Shown here in pieces: positions 27,849 through 36,462 of a stretch of 64,000 nt of DNA. Below the pieces are notes generated by a model. The model was not told the origin of the DNA and did no database searches. It saw nothing but the letters and a program-made list of their open reading frames with translations. The stretch spans positions 4,650,001 through 4,714,000 of the forward strand of contig NZ_PDJK01000002.1 of the NCBI RefSeq assembly GCF_002564045.1, in the 5' to 3' direction. Position numbers and translations under genes: made by a program. Source of the stretch: Amycolatopsis sulphurea (GTDB taxonomy: Bacteria > Actinomycetota > Actinomycetes > Mycobacteriales > Pseudonocardiaceae). Numbering within the stretch: position 1 is the first letter of the stretch; each line of letters starts with the position of its first letter.

Positions 27849-28213
27849 GCGGGGGCGAGGACGCGAAGGCGGTCGCGGACCAGGCTTTCGCACGTGGCGC
27901 GTACCCGCACCTGGTCGACGGCGGCCGCACCGTGGACAAGGCGAGCACGCTGGACGCGATCGCCGCGGCGATGTCCTTCCCGGACTACTTCGGCCGCAAC
28001 CTCGACGCGCTCTACGACATGCTCACCGACCTGTCCTGGCTGCCGCACGGCGAGCACGTGCTGATCTGGACCGGTTCGGAGGTGCTGCGTGGCGCCGAAC
28101 CCAAGACCTACCTGGCGATCCGGAGCGTGCTCTCGGACGCCCAGCGGGCACTCGGACCCGGCGACGGCCGCATCGACGGCTGGCGGCTGACCGTAGTTCT
28201 CGCGGATTCCTGA
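27845..28213 (+). CDS. Barstar-family ribonuclease inhibitor
   Basis: A 122-residue barstar-like protein. TLDAIAAAMSFPDYFGRNLDALYDMLTDL is the helix pair that blocks the RNase active site, with the conserved FPxYFGxNxDAL motif. The GTG start overlaps the RNase stop (GTGA), so toxin and antidote are translationally coupled. It would protect the cell from its own secreted RNase before export. Confidence 0.92.
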   Translation: MSGGEDAKAVADQAFARGAYPHLVDGGRTVDKASTLDAIAAAMSFPDYFGRNLDALYDMLTDLSWLPHGEHVLIWTGSEVLRGAEPKTYLAIRSVLSDAQRALGPGDGRIDGWRLTVVLADS

Positions 28214-28263
28214 CCCGGGCGCCGGAAATGCTGCCGGAAACGCGGTGAAGGGACCCTTTGGCG

Positions 28264-29037
28264 TCATTCGGCGGGCACCCAGGAAGGTTTGCGCTTCTGG
28301 CCGAACGCCCGGATGCCCTCCTGACCCTCCTCGCTCGCGAAGAACCCGGCGGACAGCTCGTTCATCGCGGCGAATCCTTCGGATGGGGTGGCCGGGCGCG
28401 GGCGGCTGAGCAGCTCCTTGGTGGCGGCCAGGGCCTTCGGTCCGCCGAGGCTGAGCGACTTGAGATAACCGGCCACCTTGGCGTCCAGCTGTTCGGCCGG
28501 GACGCAGGCGTTGAGCAGGCCGATCTCCACCGCGCGGTGGGCGTCGAAGACCTCGCCGGTGAGGAACAGCTCGTGCGCGGCGCGGGCCTGCAGCCGGGGC
28601 AGCACGGTCAGCGAGATCAACGCCGGGACCACGCCGATGCGGACCTCGGAGAAGGCGAACGTGGCCTCGGGGACGGCGACCGCGATGTCGCAGGCGGCGA
28701 CCATGCCGATGCCGCCCGCCCGAGCCGGTCCGGCCAGCCGGGCGACGACCGGTTTGGGGCTGCTCCAGAGCTGGTCGAGGATCTGGGGGAACTCGTTCAC
28801 GCCCTGGTCGCCCGAGCCGGCGCCGCGGGCCTCCTTGAGATCCATTCCGGCGCAGAAGACCGGTCCGGTGTGGGTCAGCTGCACGACCCGCACGGCGTCG
28901 TCGGTCCGGGCGCTCTCCAGTGCGGCGCTCAGCTCCCTGCGCAACTGCGCGGACAGCGCGTTGCGGTTGTGCGGGGAATCGAGCGTGATCGTGGCGATGC
29001 CGCCTGTGACCGTGTAGTGCACCAGTTCGTCAGCCAT
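28264..29037 (-). CDS. Enoyl-CoA hydratase/isomerase family protein
   Basis: A 257-residue crotonase-fold enzyme. The two oxyanion loops are visible: FCAGMDLKEA and AGGIGMVAACDIAVAV. EVRIGVVPALISL carries the first catalytic-glutamate region; the C-terminal lid is KPSW. The ATG at 29037 gives the family's usual N-terminus (MADELVHYTVTGGIATITL). An upstream in-frame start six codons earlier is less likely. Pathway unknown. Confidence 0.86.
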   Translation of the reverse strand: MADELVHYTVTGGIATITLDSPHNRNALSAQLRRELSAALESARTDDAVRVVQLTHTGPVFCAGMDLKEARGAGSGDQGVNEFPQILDQLWSSPKPVVARLAGPARAGGIGMVAACDIAVAVPEATFAFSEVRIGVVPALISLTVLPRLQARAAHELFLTGEVFDAHRAVEIGLLNACVPAEQLDAKVAGYLKSLSLGGPKALAATKELLSRPRPATPSEGFAAMNELSAGFFASEEGQEGIRAFGQKRKPSWVPAE

Positions 29038-29114
29038 GACGACACTCTGGCACACCGTGGCTGCAGTGTGGCCGTCTCGCGAACGCGGTCACACCGCAGG
29101 AGGGCGGAGAAGCT

Positions 29115-29161
29115 GTGAAGGGGCCCTTCACGGACTCAGAGTCCGTGAAGGGCCCCTTCAC
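29115..29161. repeat. 47-bp nested palindrome (copy A)
   Basis: Two 17-bp palindromes (GTGAAGGGGCCCTTCAC and GTGAAGGGCCCCTTCAC) flank a 13-bp palindrome (GGACTCAGAGTCC); the whole 47 bases is again nearly palindromic. It lies between the cys-operon's last gene and the enoyl-CoA hydratase gene, both leftward, so it could act as a terminator or processing hairpin. Half-copies occur at 28244 (GTGAAGGGACCCTTTG). Confidence 0.85.
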
Positions 29162-29179
29162 AGCCTTGATCCGGGTGGT

Positions 29180-29923
29180 TTACGCGGGTTGCGCGGAACG
29201 CAGCAAGCCGGCGACTGCCGCGGCGTAGCGGCCGATCACGACGTCGGCGACGCGTGGGTCGTCGGCCAGCGGGCCGGCCAGGAACACGCCGGGGTCGGCC
29301 TCGCGGGCCTGCGCGGCGATCCGGTCGGGGAGCAGCCCGGGGGCGAGGAACCAGGAGGCCACGACGAGGTGTCGCACGCCGCGCTCGCGCAGCCGGGCTG
29401 CGGCGGCCGGTACGTCGGGCTGGGCCGCGCTGGCGAACGCCTCGCTCACCGGGAGGCCGAGCCGCTGCTCCCACTGCCCGGCGAGCGCTGTGACCACGGT
29501 GTTCGCCTCCGGGTTCGACGAGCCGACCGCGGTGAGCAGGATCCCGGTGTCCTTGCGCCGGCGAGCCGGGGCGAGCCGGTCGAGCGCCACGGCCTGAAGC
29601 GCCGGGCCGGCTCCCAGTACTTCGGATACATCGATGCGGAATCCGGGGCAGTCCGCATGCACCGCGTCGATCAGCGCGGGCAGGTCGACCCGGGCGTGGA
29701 ACGCGCGGCCGAGTAGCAGCGGCACGACGACCGCGCTTCGGTGCCCTTGCGCGTAGAGTCCGCGCAGCACATCGGTCACCCGCGGTTCGGAAAGGTCCAA
29801 AAAGGACTCGTGGACCGCGGCCCCCGGGGCCTGCGCGCGCACGACATCGGCGAGTGCCCGCACGGTCGCCGCCGAGCGGGGGTCGCGACTGCCGTGCGCG
29901 ACGGCCACCAGGGGAGGGGTCAC
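29180..29923 (-). CDS. Sirohydrochlorin chelatase (CbiX/SirB-like)
   Basis: A 247-residue two-repeat chelatase. VAVAHGSRDPRSAATV gives the first metal-binding histidine and HESFLDLSEPRV the Glu; VVVPLLLGRAFHARVDLP gives the second His. It inserts iron into sirohydrochlorin to make siroheme. Placed at the end of the sulfate-assimilation operon, it supplies cofactor to the sulfite reductase encoded upstream. Its start overlaps the cysN stop by four bases. Confidence 0.9.
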   Translation of the reverse strand: MTPPLVAVAHGSRDPRSAATVRALADVVRAQAPGAAVHESFLDLSEPRVTDVLRGLYAQGHRSAVVVPLLLGRAFHARVDLPALIDAVHADCPGFRIDVSEVLGAGPALQAVALDRLAPARRRKDTGILLTAVGSSNPEANTVVTALAGQWEQRLGLPVSEAFASAAQPDVPAAAARLRERGVRHLVVASWFLAPGLLPDRIAAQAREADPGVFLAGPLADDPRVADVVIGRYAAAVAGLLRSAQPA

Positions 29924-31182
29924 GAGAACCGCTCACCCACCAGCCCGGCGGCCAGGGTGTCGCCGTCCTTCGGGTCGATCACGAGGAACGCGCCGGTCCG
30001 CGGGCTGGTGCCGTAGTCGTCCACCGGCAGAGGTTCGGCCAGCTGCAGGGTCACGCTGGCGATGTCGTTGAGCTCCAGGCTTTCCGGAGCCTCCACCCGG
30101 GACAGCTTCTGCTCGTCGAACCGGGCGTGCAGCCCACTGGCCAGCCCCTGCACGGTCCGGGTGCCGTGCTTGACGAGCACTCGCGCACCGGGCTTGAGCG
30201 GCTTCGCGGACAGCCAGCACAACGTGCCGGTGATCTCGTCGATGACCTCCGGTGGCGAGTCCGCGGCCGCGATGAGGTCGCCGCGGCCGATGTCGATGTC
30301 GTCGGCGAGCAGCAGGGTCACGGAGGTGCCCGCGCCGGCTTCCGCGAGCGGTCCGTCAGCGGTGTCGATCCGCTCGACCCGGCTGCGGATGCCTTGCGGC
30401 AGCACGACGATCTCGTCGCCGGGACGCACAGTGCCTGCGGCGATCTGACCGGCGTACCCGCGGTAATCCGGATGCTCTTCGGTGCGCGGGCGGATCACGT
30501 ACTGCACCGGGAATCGCAACGCCGAATCGTGCGGATCCGGCGCCACCGGCACGGTTTCGAGGTGCTCCAGCAGGGACGGGCCGTCGTACCACGGGGTCTG
30601 CTCCGAACGCGTGGCGACATTGTCGCCGCGCAGCGCGGAAACCGGGATGGTGACCACCGAGGCCGCCTCGTAGCCGAGGGATTCGGCGTGCGCGGTGAAC
30701 TCCTTGGCGATCACGGTGAACGCGGTCTCGTCGTAGCCGACGAGGTCGATCTTGTTCACTGCCAGCACCAGCCGCGGCACGCCGAGCAACGCGAGCACCG
30801 CGGCGTGCCGGCGGGTCTGCTCGACGACGCCGTTACGCGCGTCCACCAGCAGTACGGCCAGCTGCGCGGTGGAGGCGCCGGTGACCGTGTTGCGGGTGTA
30901 CTGCACGTGCCCCGGGGTGTCGGCGAGCACGAAGGACCGCTTGGGCGTGGCGAAGTAGCGGTAGGCCACGTCGATGGTGATGCCCTGCTCGCGTTCCGAG
31001 CGCAGGCCGTCGACCAGCAGCGAGAGGTCCGGGGTGGACAGTCCTTTGTCGACACTGGCTCGGGTGACCGCGTCGAGCTGGTCGGCGAGCACGGATTTGG
31101 TGTCGTAGAGCAGGCGCCCGACGAGGGTGGATTTCCCGTCGTCGACGCTGCCCGCGGTGGCCAGTCTGAGCAGGCTCGACAT
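29920..31182 (-). CDS. cysN: Sulfate adenylyltransferase subunit 1 (CysN)
   Basis: A 420-residue GTPase subunit of ATP sulfurylase. GSVDDGKST is the P-loop, DTPGHVQYTRN is G3 and NKIDLV is G4. GTP hydrolysis drives the CysD reaction making adenosine 5'-phosphosulfate (APS). No C-terminal APS kinase domain is present, fitting the APS-type reductase in the same operon. The ATG at 31182 shares one base with the cysD stop (TGATG). Longer in-frame readings upstream overlap cysD and are rejected. Confidence 0.95.
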   Translation of the reverse strand: MSSLLRLATAGSVDDGKSTLVGRLLYDTKSVLADQLDAVTRASVDKGLSTPDLSLLVDGLRSEREQGITIDVAYRYFATPKRSFVLADTPGHVQYTRNTVTGASTAQLAVLLVDARNGVVEQTRRHAAVLALLGVPRLVLAVNKIDLVGYDETAFTVIAKEFTAHAESLGYEAASVVTIPVSALRGDNVATRSEQTPWYDGPSLLEHLETVPVAPDPHDSALRFPVQYVIRPRTEEHPDYRGYAGQIAAGTVRPGDEIVVLPQGIRSRVERIDTADGPLAEAGAGTSVTLLLADDIDIGRGDLIAAADSPPEVIDEITGTLCWLSAKPLKPGARVLVKHGTRTVQGLASGLHARFDEQKLSRVEAPESLELNDIASVTLQLAEPLPVDDYGTSPRTGAFLVIDPKDGDTLAAGLVGERFS

Positions 31183-32165
31183 CAGAAGTAGCCCTCCCGT
31201 TTGCGGTCTTCCATGGCGGCCTCGGACATCCGGTCGTCGGCGCGGGTGGCCCCGCGTTCGGTGAGCCGGGAGGCGGACACCTCGGCGATCACCTCCTCGA
31301 CGGTGGACGCGGTCGATTCCACGGCGCCGGTACAGGAACCGTCGCCGACGGTCCGGTAGCGCACCGATTTCGTGGTCACGGTCTCGTCCGGCCGAGGACC
31401 GCCCCACTGCCCTTCGGTGAGCCACATGCCGTCGCGCCGGTACACCGGGCGCTGGTGGGCGTAGTAGATCGAGGGCAGCTCGACCTCTTCGCGGGCGATG
31501 TAGTGCCAGACGTCGGCCTCGGTCCAGTTGGACAGCGGGAAAACCCGGACCTGCTCGCCGGGGCGGTGCCGTCCGTTGTAGAGGTTCCACAGCTCGGGCC
31601 GCTGCCTGCGCGGCTCCCACTGGCCGAACGCGTTGCGGAGGCTGAAGACGCGTTCCTTGGCCCGCGCGCGTTCCTCGTCCCGGCGGCCGCCGCCGAACAC
31701 CGCGTCGAACTTGTTCTGCGCGATGGTCTCCAGCAGCGGAGTGGTCTGCAGCGGGTTGCGCAGCCCGTCCGCGCGCTCCTCCAGCCTGCCGTCGTCGATC
31801 CAGTCCTGGACCTTCGCCACGACCAGGCGCAGGCCGTACTTCTCGACCACGTGATCGCGGAAGTCCAGCACCTCGGTGAAGTTGTGCCCGGTGTCCACGT
31901 GCAGCAGGGGGAACGGCACCGGGGCGGGCCAGAACGCCTTGATCGCCAGGTGCAGCATCAGCGTCGAGTCCTTGCCACCGGAGAACAGGATCACCGGGCG
32001 GTCGAACTCGCCGGCTACCTCCCGGAAGATGTGGATGGCTTCGGACTCCAGCGCGGCCAGGTTGTCCGTTGCGATCGTGGTGGGGGGGTCCAGAGGGGCA
32101 CCGGCTGGGGTCCGGGGCTCGGCCCCGGAGGGCACGGCATCGGCTGCCGGTTCGAGTGTGGTCAT
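31182..32165 (-). CDS. cysD: Sulfate adenylyltransferase subunit 2 (CysD)
   Basis: A 327-residue PP-loop ATPase. FSGGKDST (SGGKDS at 62-67) binds ATP; HVDTGHNF and GRRDEERARAKER complete the CysD signature. The start ATG begins a 30-residue Pro/Ala-rich N-terminus not seen in all homologues (an internal start is possible). It lies ten bases after the cysH stop and runs straight into cysN. Confidence 0.94.
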   Translation of the reverse strand: MTTLEPAADAVPSGAEPRTPAGAPLDPPTTIATDNLAALESEAIHIFREVAGEFDRPVILFSGGKDSTLMLHLAIKAFWPAPVPFPLLHVDTGHNFTEVLDFRDHVVEKYGLRLVVAKVQDWIDDGRLEERADGLRNPLQTTPLLETIAQNKFDAVFGGGRRDEERARAKERVFSLRNAFGQWEPRRQRPELWNLYNGRHRPGEQVRVFPLSNWTEADVWHYIAREEVELPSIYYAHQRPVYRRDGMWLTEGQWGGPRPDETVTTKSVRYRTVGDGSCTGAVESTASTVEEVIAEVSASRLTERGATRADDRMSEAAMEDRKREGYF

Positions 32166-32175
32166 GCGTCCTTCC

Positions 32176-32871
32176 TCAGCCGTGCAGTCCGCATTCGGTC
32201 TTCGCCTGTCCGGCCCAGCGGCCGCTGCGCGGGTCGGCGCCGGCCTCCACCTTCGCCGTGCACGGGGCGCAGCCGATGGACGGGTAGCCCGCGGACACCA
32301 GCGGGTTCTCCAGGATCCCGTGGTCGCGGATGTAGCCGTTGAACTCCTCGTCGCTCCACGCCGCGATGGGGTTGATCTTCACCAGGCCGTTGCGCTCGTC
32401 CCAGGTGACGATCGGGGTGTTCGCGCGGGTCGGCGCGTCGACCCGGCGTACACCGGTGACCCAGGCCGAGTACCGCGCCAGCGTGCTGCGCAGCGGGACC
32501 ACCTTGCGCAGGAAGCAGCACTGGGTCGGGTCACGGTCGTGCAGTTTCGGGCCGTACTCGGCGTCCTGTTCGGCGACGCTCTGTTCGGCCTGCGCGTTCA
32601 CGATCTGCACGGCGGGATAGACCGTCTGCACCGCGTCGCGGGTGCCGATGGTCTCCGGGAAGTGGTAGCCGGTTTCCAGGAACAGCACGTCCACGTCCGG
32701 CTTGACCTTGACGGCCAGGTCGATCAGCACCGCGTCCTGCATGTTCGACGCGACGATGAAGTCGTCGCCGAAAGTCTCCGCGGTCCAGCGCAGGGCTTCC
32801 CCGGCGGTGGCCGAGGCCAGTTCTTTCCCGGCCCGTTCGGCCAACGTCCGGTAGTCCGCGGTGGCGGTCAT
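32176..32871 (-). CDS. cysH: APS/PAPS reductase CysH (iron-sulfur type)
   Basis: A 231-residue reductase. VASNMQDAVLIDL is the substrate P-loop, QCCFLRK and GCAPCT supply the CC...CxxC cysteines for a [4Fe-4S] cluster, and ECGLHG at the C-terminus carries the catalytic cysteine. The cluster marks it as an APS reductase rather than the E. coli PAPS type. The start at 32871 has AGGAGG eight bases ahead, and its ATG overlaps the stop of the preceding 52-aa gene. Confidence 0.93.
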   Translation of the reverse strand: MTATADYRTLAERAGKELASATAGEALRWTAETFGDDFIVASNMQDAVLIDLAVKVKPDVDVLFLETGYHFPETIGTRDAVQTVYPAVQIVNAQAEQSVAEQDAEYGPKLHDRDPTQCCFLRKVVPLRSTLARYSAWVTGVRRVDAPTRANTPIVTWDERNGLVKINPIAAWSDEEFNGYIRDHGILENPLVSAGYPSIGCAPCTAKVEAGADPRSGRWAGQAKTECGLHG

Positions 32872-33026
32872 CGGTGCGCCTCCTGAGGTAGGGACAGTCC
32901 GTGGAACTTCACCGAGAACCTCCGGCGGCAGGCGGCGCACAGCCACCCGCCCGCTTCTTCGGGACGCAGGTCCTCGTCGCCGCAGAACGGGCAGTAGTAG
33001 GGCACCGCCCGCTCGCCGGTGGTCAC
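32868..33026 (-). CDS. Small zinc-ribbon-like protein in the sulfite reductase operon
   Basis: A 52-residue protein starting VTTGERAVPYYCPFCGDE. It has two CxxC pairs (YCPFCG and LCAACR) 15 residues apart, the pattern of a zinc ribbon or rubredoxin-like knuckle. Its GTG overlaps the sulfite reductase stop (GTGA) and its stop overlaps the cysH start (ATGA), so translation is coupled on both sides. It might be an assembly, electron-transfer or redox-sensing partner of the reductases. Function unknown. Confidence 0.8.
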   Translation of the reverse strand: MTTGERAVPYYCPFCGDEDLRPEEAGGWLCAACRRRFSVKFHGLSLPQEAHR

Positions 33027-34714
33027 TGCAGCACGCTCTCTTCGGCCCGGACGACCCACTGGGCGAAGCGTTCCCCGGGCTCGCGGCCGGCGAGGTAGGC
33101 CCGGGCGAGCCGCTCGACGTAGCCGGTCAGCTCATCCGAGGTGACCTTGTGGCCGCGCAGTTTCCGGCCGAATCCGGCGTCCAGGCCGAGCCCGCCGCCC
33201 AGGTGCACCTGGAATCCTTCGACCTGGCGGCCGTCGGCGTCGGTGACGATCTGGCCCTTGAGCCCGATGTCCGCGGTCTGCACCCGGGCGCAGGAGTTGG
33301 GGCAGCCGTTGAGGTGCACGGTGATCGGCACTTCGAGCCGGGCGTTGACGTCGGCGAGCGACTTCTCCAGGTCCGCCACGAGCTGCCGCGCGCGGGCCTT
33401 GGTCTCGACGATCGCCAGCTTGCAGAACTCCAGCCCGGTGCACGCCATCACGCTGCGCCGCCACGGCGACGGGTCGGCCTGCAGGCCCTGCTCGGCGAGG
33501 CCGGCCTTGAGCCGGTCCACCTGCTCGGCGGGCACGTCGAGCACGATCAGCTTCTGCAGCGGGGTGAGCGCGACCCGGCCGGATCCGGCGCGTTCGGCCG
33601 CGTCCGCGACGGCCACCAGGGTGCTGCCGGAGACGCGGCCGGCGACCGGCGCGGCGCCGACGTAGCACCGGCCGTCCTTCTGCGGGTGCACGCCGACGTG
33701 GTCGATCGGGGCGGGCGGGTCGACCGGGGCCGGGCCGTCGATCAGCTTCCGCTTGAGGTACTCCGTTTCCAGGACCTCGCGGAACTTCGCCGCGCCCCAG
33801 TCCTTGACCAGGAACTTCAGCCGCGCCCGCGAACGCAGCCTGCGGTACCCGTAGTCCCGGAAGATCGAGACCACGCCTTCCCACACGTCCGGCACCTCGG
33901 CCAGCGGGATCCACGCCCCGAGCCGCTGCGCGAGCATCGGGTTGGTGGACAGCCCGCCGCCGACCCACAGGTCGAGGCCGGGGCCGTGCTCGGGGTGCAC
34001 GACGCCGACGAAGGACACGTCGTTGAGCTCGTGCACGATGTCGGGCAGGCCGGAGATCGCGGTCTTGAACTTGCGCGGCAGGTTCGCGTACTTCGGGTCG
34101 CCGATGTAGCGGCGGCGGATCTCGGCGAGCGCGGAGGAGGCGTCGAGCACCTCGTCCGCGGCGATCCCGGCGACCGGCGAGCCGAGCATCCCGCGCGGGC
34201 TGTCGCCGCAGGCCTCCATCGTGGTCAGGCCGACTGCTTCGAGCCGGGACCAGATCGTGGGCACGTCCTCGATGCGGATCCAGTGGTACTGGATGTTCTG
34301 CCGGTCGGTGATGTCCGCGGTGTCGCGGGCGTGCTCCTGCGATAGCTCGCCGAGCACCCGCAGCTGCGCGGTGGTGAGCCCGCCGCCGTCGGTGCGGACG
34401 CGCATCATCAGGTAGCGGTCGTCCAGCTCCTCCGGCTCCAGCGCCGCGGTGCGGCCGCCGTCGATGCCCGGACGGCGCTGGGTGTAGAGGCCGAACCAGC
34501 GGAACCGGCCGCGCAGGTCGCCGGGGTCGATCGAGTCGAAGCCCTGCCGGGAGTAGATGTTCTCGATCCGCGCGCGGGCGTTGAGCGGGTGGTCGTCCTT
34601 CTTCGCGCGTTCGTTCGGGTTCAGCGGCTCGCGGTAGCCGAGCGCCCACTGGCCTTCGCCGCGCTTCTGCCGGGCGCGGCCCTTCCCGGGCGTGTCGCGC
34701 GTGGGTGCGGCCAT
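33023..34714 (-). CDS. sirA: Ferredoxin-dependent sulfite reductase (SirA/NirA family)
   Basis: A 563-residue siroheme/[4Fe-4S] enzyme. The cluster cysteines are in ACTGLEFCK (C-x5-C) and NGCPNSCAR (C-x3-C); the siroheme-contact motif DPKYANLPRKFKTAISG and the N-terminal half-repeat ITDRQNIQYHW are also present. It reduces sulfite to sulfide with ferredoxin. The nitrite or sulfite choice rests on the surrounding cysHDN genes. ATG at 34714 has GGAGG five bases ahead; 11 upstream codons are skipped. First structural gene of the operon. Confidence 0.93.
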   Translation of the reverse strand: MAAPTRDTPGKGRARQKRGEGQWALGYREPLNPNERAKKDDHPLNARARIENIYSRQGFDSIDPGDLRGRFRWFGLYTQRRPGIDGGRTAALEPEELDDRYLMMRVRTDGGGLTTAQLRVLGELSQEHARDTADITDRQNIQYHWIRIEDVPTIWSRLEAVGLTTMEACGDSPRGMLGSPVAGIAADEVLDASSALAEIRRRYIGDPKYANLPRKFKTAISGLPDIVHELNDVSFVGVVHPEHGPGLDLWVGGGLSTNPMLAQRLGAWIPLAEVPDVWEGVVSIFRDYGYRRLRSRARLKFLVKDWGAAKFREVLETEYLKRKLIDGPAPVDPPAPIDHVGVHPQKDGRCYVGAAPVAGRVSGSTLVAVADAAERAGSGRVALTPLQKLIVLDVPAEQVDRLKAGLAEQGLQADPSPWRRSVMACTGLEFCKLAIVETKARARQLVADLEKSLADVNARLEVPITVHLNGCPNSCARVQTADIGLKGQIVTDADGRQVEGFQVHLGGGLGLDAGFGRKLRGHKVTSDELTGYVERLARAYLAGREPGERFAQWVVRAEESVLQ

Positions 34715-34819
34715 GGAGGTCCTCCGGGCGGGGTGTGGTGGTGGCACCGGCCGGTCGTGGCGGTGCGGGGCACGGCCGTGCGCGGCACTGCGCCGCCGGT
34801 GGCCTGGTCGGGACGGGAG

Positions 34820-34906
34820 TCAGCGGACGTGACGGCAGAGCGCGCTCGCGACCCGGAGCAGGTCGACGTGGCGGCGCGCCACGAGAAGGACACCGGCAGG
34901 ACTCAC
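34820..34906 (-). CDS. Putative leader peptide of the sulfur operon
   Basis: A 28-codon frame (GTG at 34906, stop at 34820), ending VARRHVDLLRVASALCRHVR. It fits the actinobacterial leader-peptide pattern RRHVDL-x-RV-x-SA-x-C found before sulfur genes, where one cysteine codon near the end is thought to let ribosome stalling report the cysteine supply. An alternative GTG is at 34882. About 105 bases, rich in C/G inverted repeats, separate it from the sulfite reductase start. Confidence 0.75.
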   Translation of the reverse strand: MSPAGVLLVARRHVDLLRVASALCRHVR

Positions 34907-35086
34907 CGGTCCAGACTGCCACGTGGACAGAAGGTGGTCCACGGTGTCCGGATGGTGGGAGCAGACTTGCGCGCCGCCTCCGGAACCCCTCCGGCCAGGC
35001 ATTTCCCCGCGCACGGCCGGGCCTGTTCCGGCCTGGGCCACTCCGCCGGGTCGTTCGGTAGCCGAACTTTTCCCCGCCGCAGGTCC

Positions 35087-35133
35087 GTGAAGGGCCCCTT
35101 CACGGAATCAGAGTCCGTGAAGGGCCCCTTCAC
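35087..35133. repeat. 47-bp nested palindrome (copy B)
   Basis: Two copies of GTGAAGGGCCCCTTCAC separated by GGAATCAGAGTCC. Lies between the divergent sulfur operon and hemW, 24 bases before the hemW start. Confidence 0.85.
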
Positions 35134-35157
35134 AGACGTCCGGCCGGGGACCGGGGC

Positions 35158-36393
35158 GTGAGCGGGACCGGGGACAATGGGGTCGTGCCTGTTCCCGACG
35201 TCAGCAGTCCGCCTGCCGGGCTGCCCGAGAGTGCGCTGGCGGGGCTCGGTACCCGGCCCTTCGGCGTGTACGTGCATGTGCCGTTCTGCGCGACCCGCTG
35301 CGGCTACTGCGACTTCAACACCTACACCGCCGGCGAGCTGGGTACGGCCGCCTCGCCGCGGTCGTGGCTGGACGCGTTGCGCCGCGAGCTGGAGCTAGGG
35401 GCGCAGGTGCTCGGCAGCCCGCCGCAGGCGGAGACCGTGTTCGTCGGGGGCGGCACGCCGTCTTTGCTGGGGGCGGACGGGCTGGCCGAGGTGCTCGAAG
35501 GGGTGCGGTCGGCATTCGGCCTGGCGCCGGATGCCGAGGTGACGACGGAGTCGAATCCCGAGTCCACCTCGCCGGAGTTCTTCGCCGGGCTTCGGGCCGC
35601 CGGATACACGCGGGTGTCGCTCGGTATGCAGTCCGCGGCGCGGCACGTGCTCCAGGTGCTGGACCGCGTACACACGCCGGGGAGACCGGTCGAGGCTGCG
35701 CGGGAGGCACTCGCCGCCGGGTTCGAGCACGTGAACCTCGATGTGATCTATGGCACCCCCGGCGAGCGCACAGGTGATCTGCAGGCCTCACTCGACGCGG
35801 TGCTTTCCGCCGGGGTCGACCACGTCTCGGCGTACGCGCTGATTGTCGAAGAGGGCACCGCGCTCGCCCGCCGGGTGCGCCGTGGTGAGCTGCCCGCGCC
35901 AGACGACGACGTGCTGGCCGCGGACTACGAGCTGATCGATTCGGTGCTCGCCGCGGCCGGGCTGACCTGGTACGAGGTGTCGAACTGGTGCACCGGCGAA
36001 GCCGCGCGGTGCCGGCACAACCTCGGCTACTGGCGCGGCGGCGACTGGTGGGGTGCGGGTCCCGGTGCGCACAGCCACGTCGGGGGGGTGCGCTGGTGGA
36101 ACGTGAAGCATCCGGGGAAGTACGCCGGGTTGCTCGCCGAGGGCCGCAGCCCGGAGGCGGATCGCGAGGTGCTCACCGACGCGGATCGGCACCTGGAGCG
36201 GATCATGCTCGAACTGCGCATTGCCGAAGGACTTCCGCTGTCCGCATTGGACGCCGAAGGGGCCGCGCAGGCCAGGGCCGCGGCTGCCGAGGGACTGCTC
36301 GATCAGTCCGCTTTGGACAGTCAGGGCCGGGCGGTGCTGACCGCTCCCGGGCGGCTGCTCGCGGACGGAGTGGTGCGCCGCCTGGCTGGATGA
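35158..36393 (+). CDS. hemW: Radical SAM heme chaperone HemW
   Basis: A 411-residue HemW (formerly CPDH-like) protein. The radical SAM motif CATRCGYCDF (C-x3-C-x2-C) is at about residue 46, VFVGGGTPSLL and ESNPESTSPEF bind SAM, and SNWCTGEAARCRHNLGYW is HemW-specific. It inserts heme into membrane proteins rather than oxidising coproporphyrinogen. Start uncertain: GTG 35158 or GTG 35185, nine codons later, which has a GGGG stretch nearer. Equivalent gene order to Rv2388c. Confidence 0.9.
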   Translation: MSGTGDNGVVPVPDVSSPPAGLPESALAGLGTRPFGVYVHVPFCATRCGYCDFNTYTAGELGTAASPRSWLDALRRELELGAQVLGSPPQAETVFVGGGTPSLLGADGLAEVLEGVRSAFGLAPDAEVTTESNPESTSPEFFAGLRAAGYTRVSLGMQSAARHVLQVLDRVHTPGRPVEAAREALAAGFEHVNLDVIYGTPGERTGDLQASLDAVLSAGVDHVSAYALIVEEGTALARRVRRGELPAPDDDVLAADYELIDSVLAAAGLTWYEVSNWCTGEAARCRHNLGYWRGGDWWGAGPGAHSHVGGVRWWNVKHPGKYAGLLAEGRSPEADREVLTDADRHLERIMLELRIAEGLPLSALDAEGAAQARAAAAEGLLDQSALDSQGRAVLTAPGRLLADGVVRRLAG

Positions 36394-36462
36394 CTTTGCG
36401 TCGCCGGGCATAATCTCGGCCGATCCTTCGTTGGCCGAAGTACACGAACGAGGGAGACGCGC

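Noticed and set aside
31183..31620. Longer cysN start inside cysD
   Set aside because: Sequence before MSSLLRLATAG has no cysN resemblance and overlaps cysD by over 400 bases.
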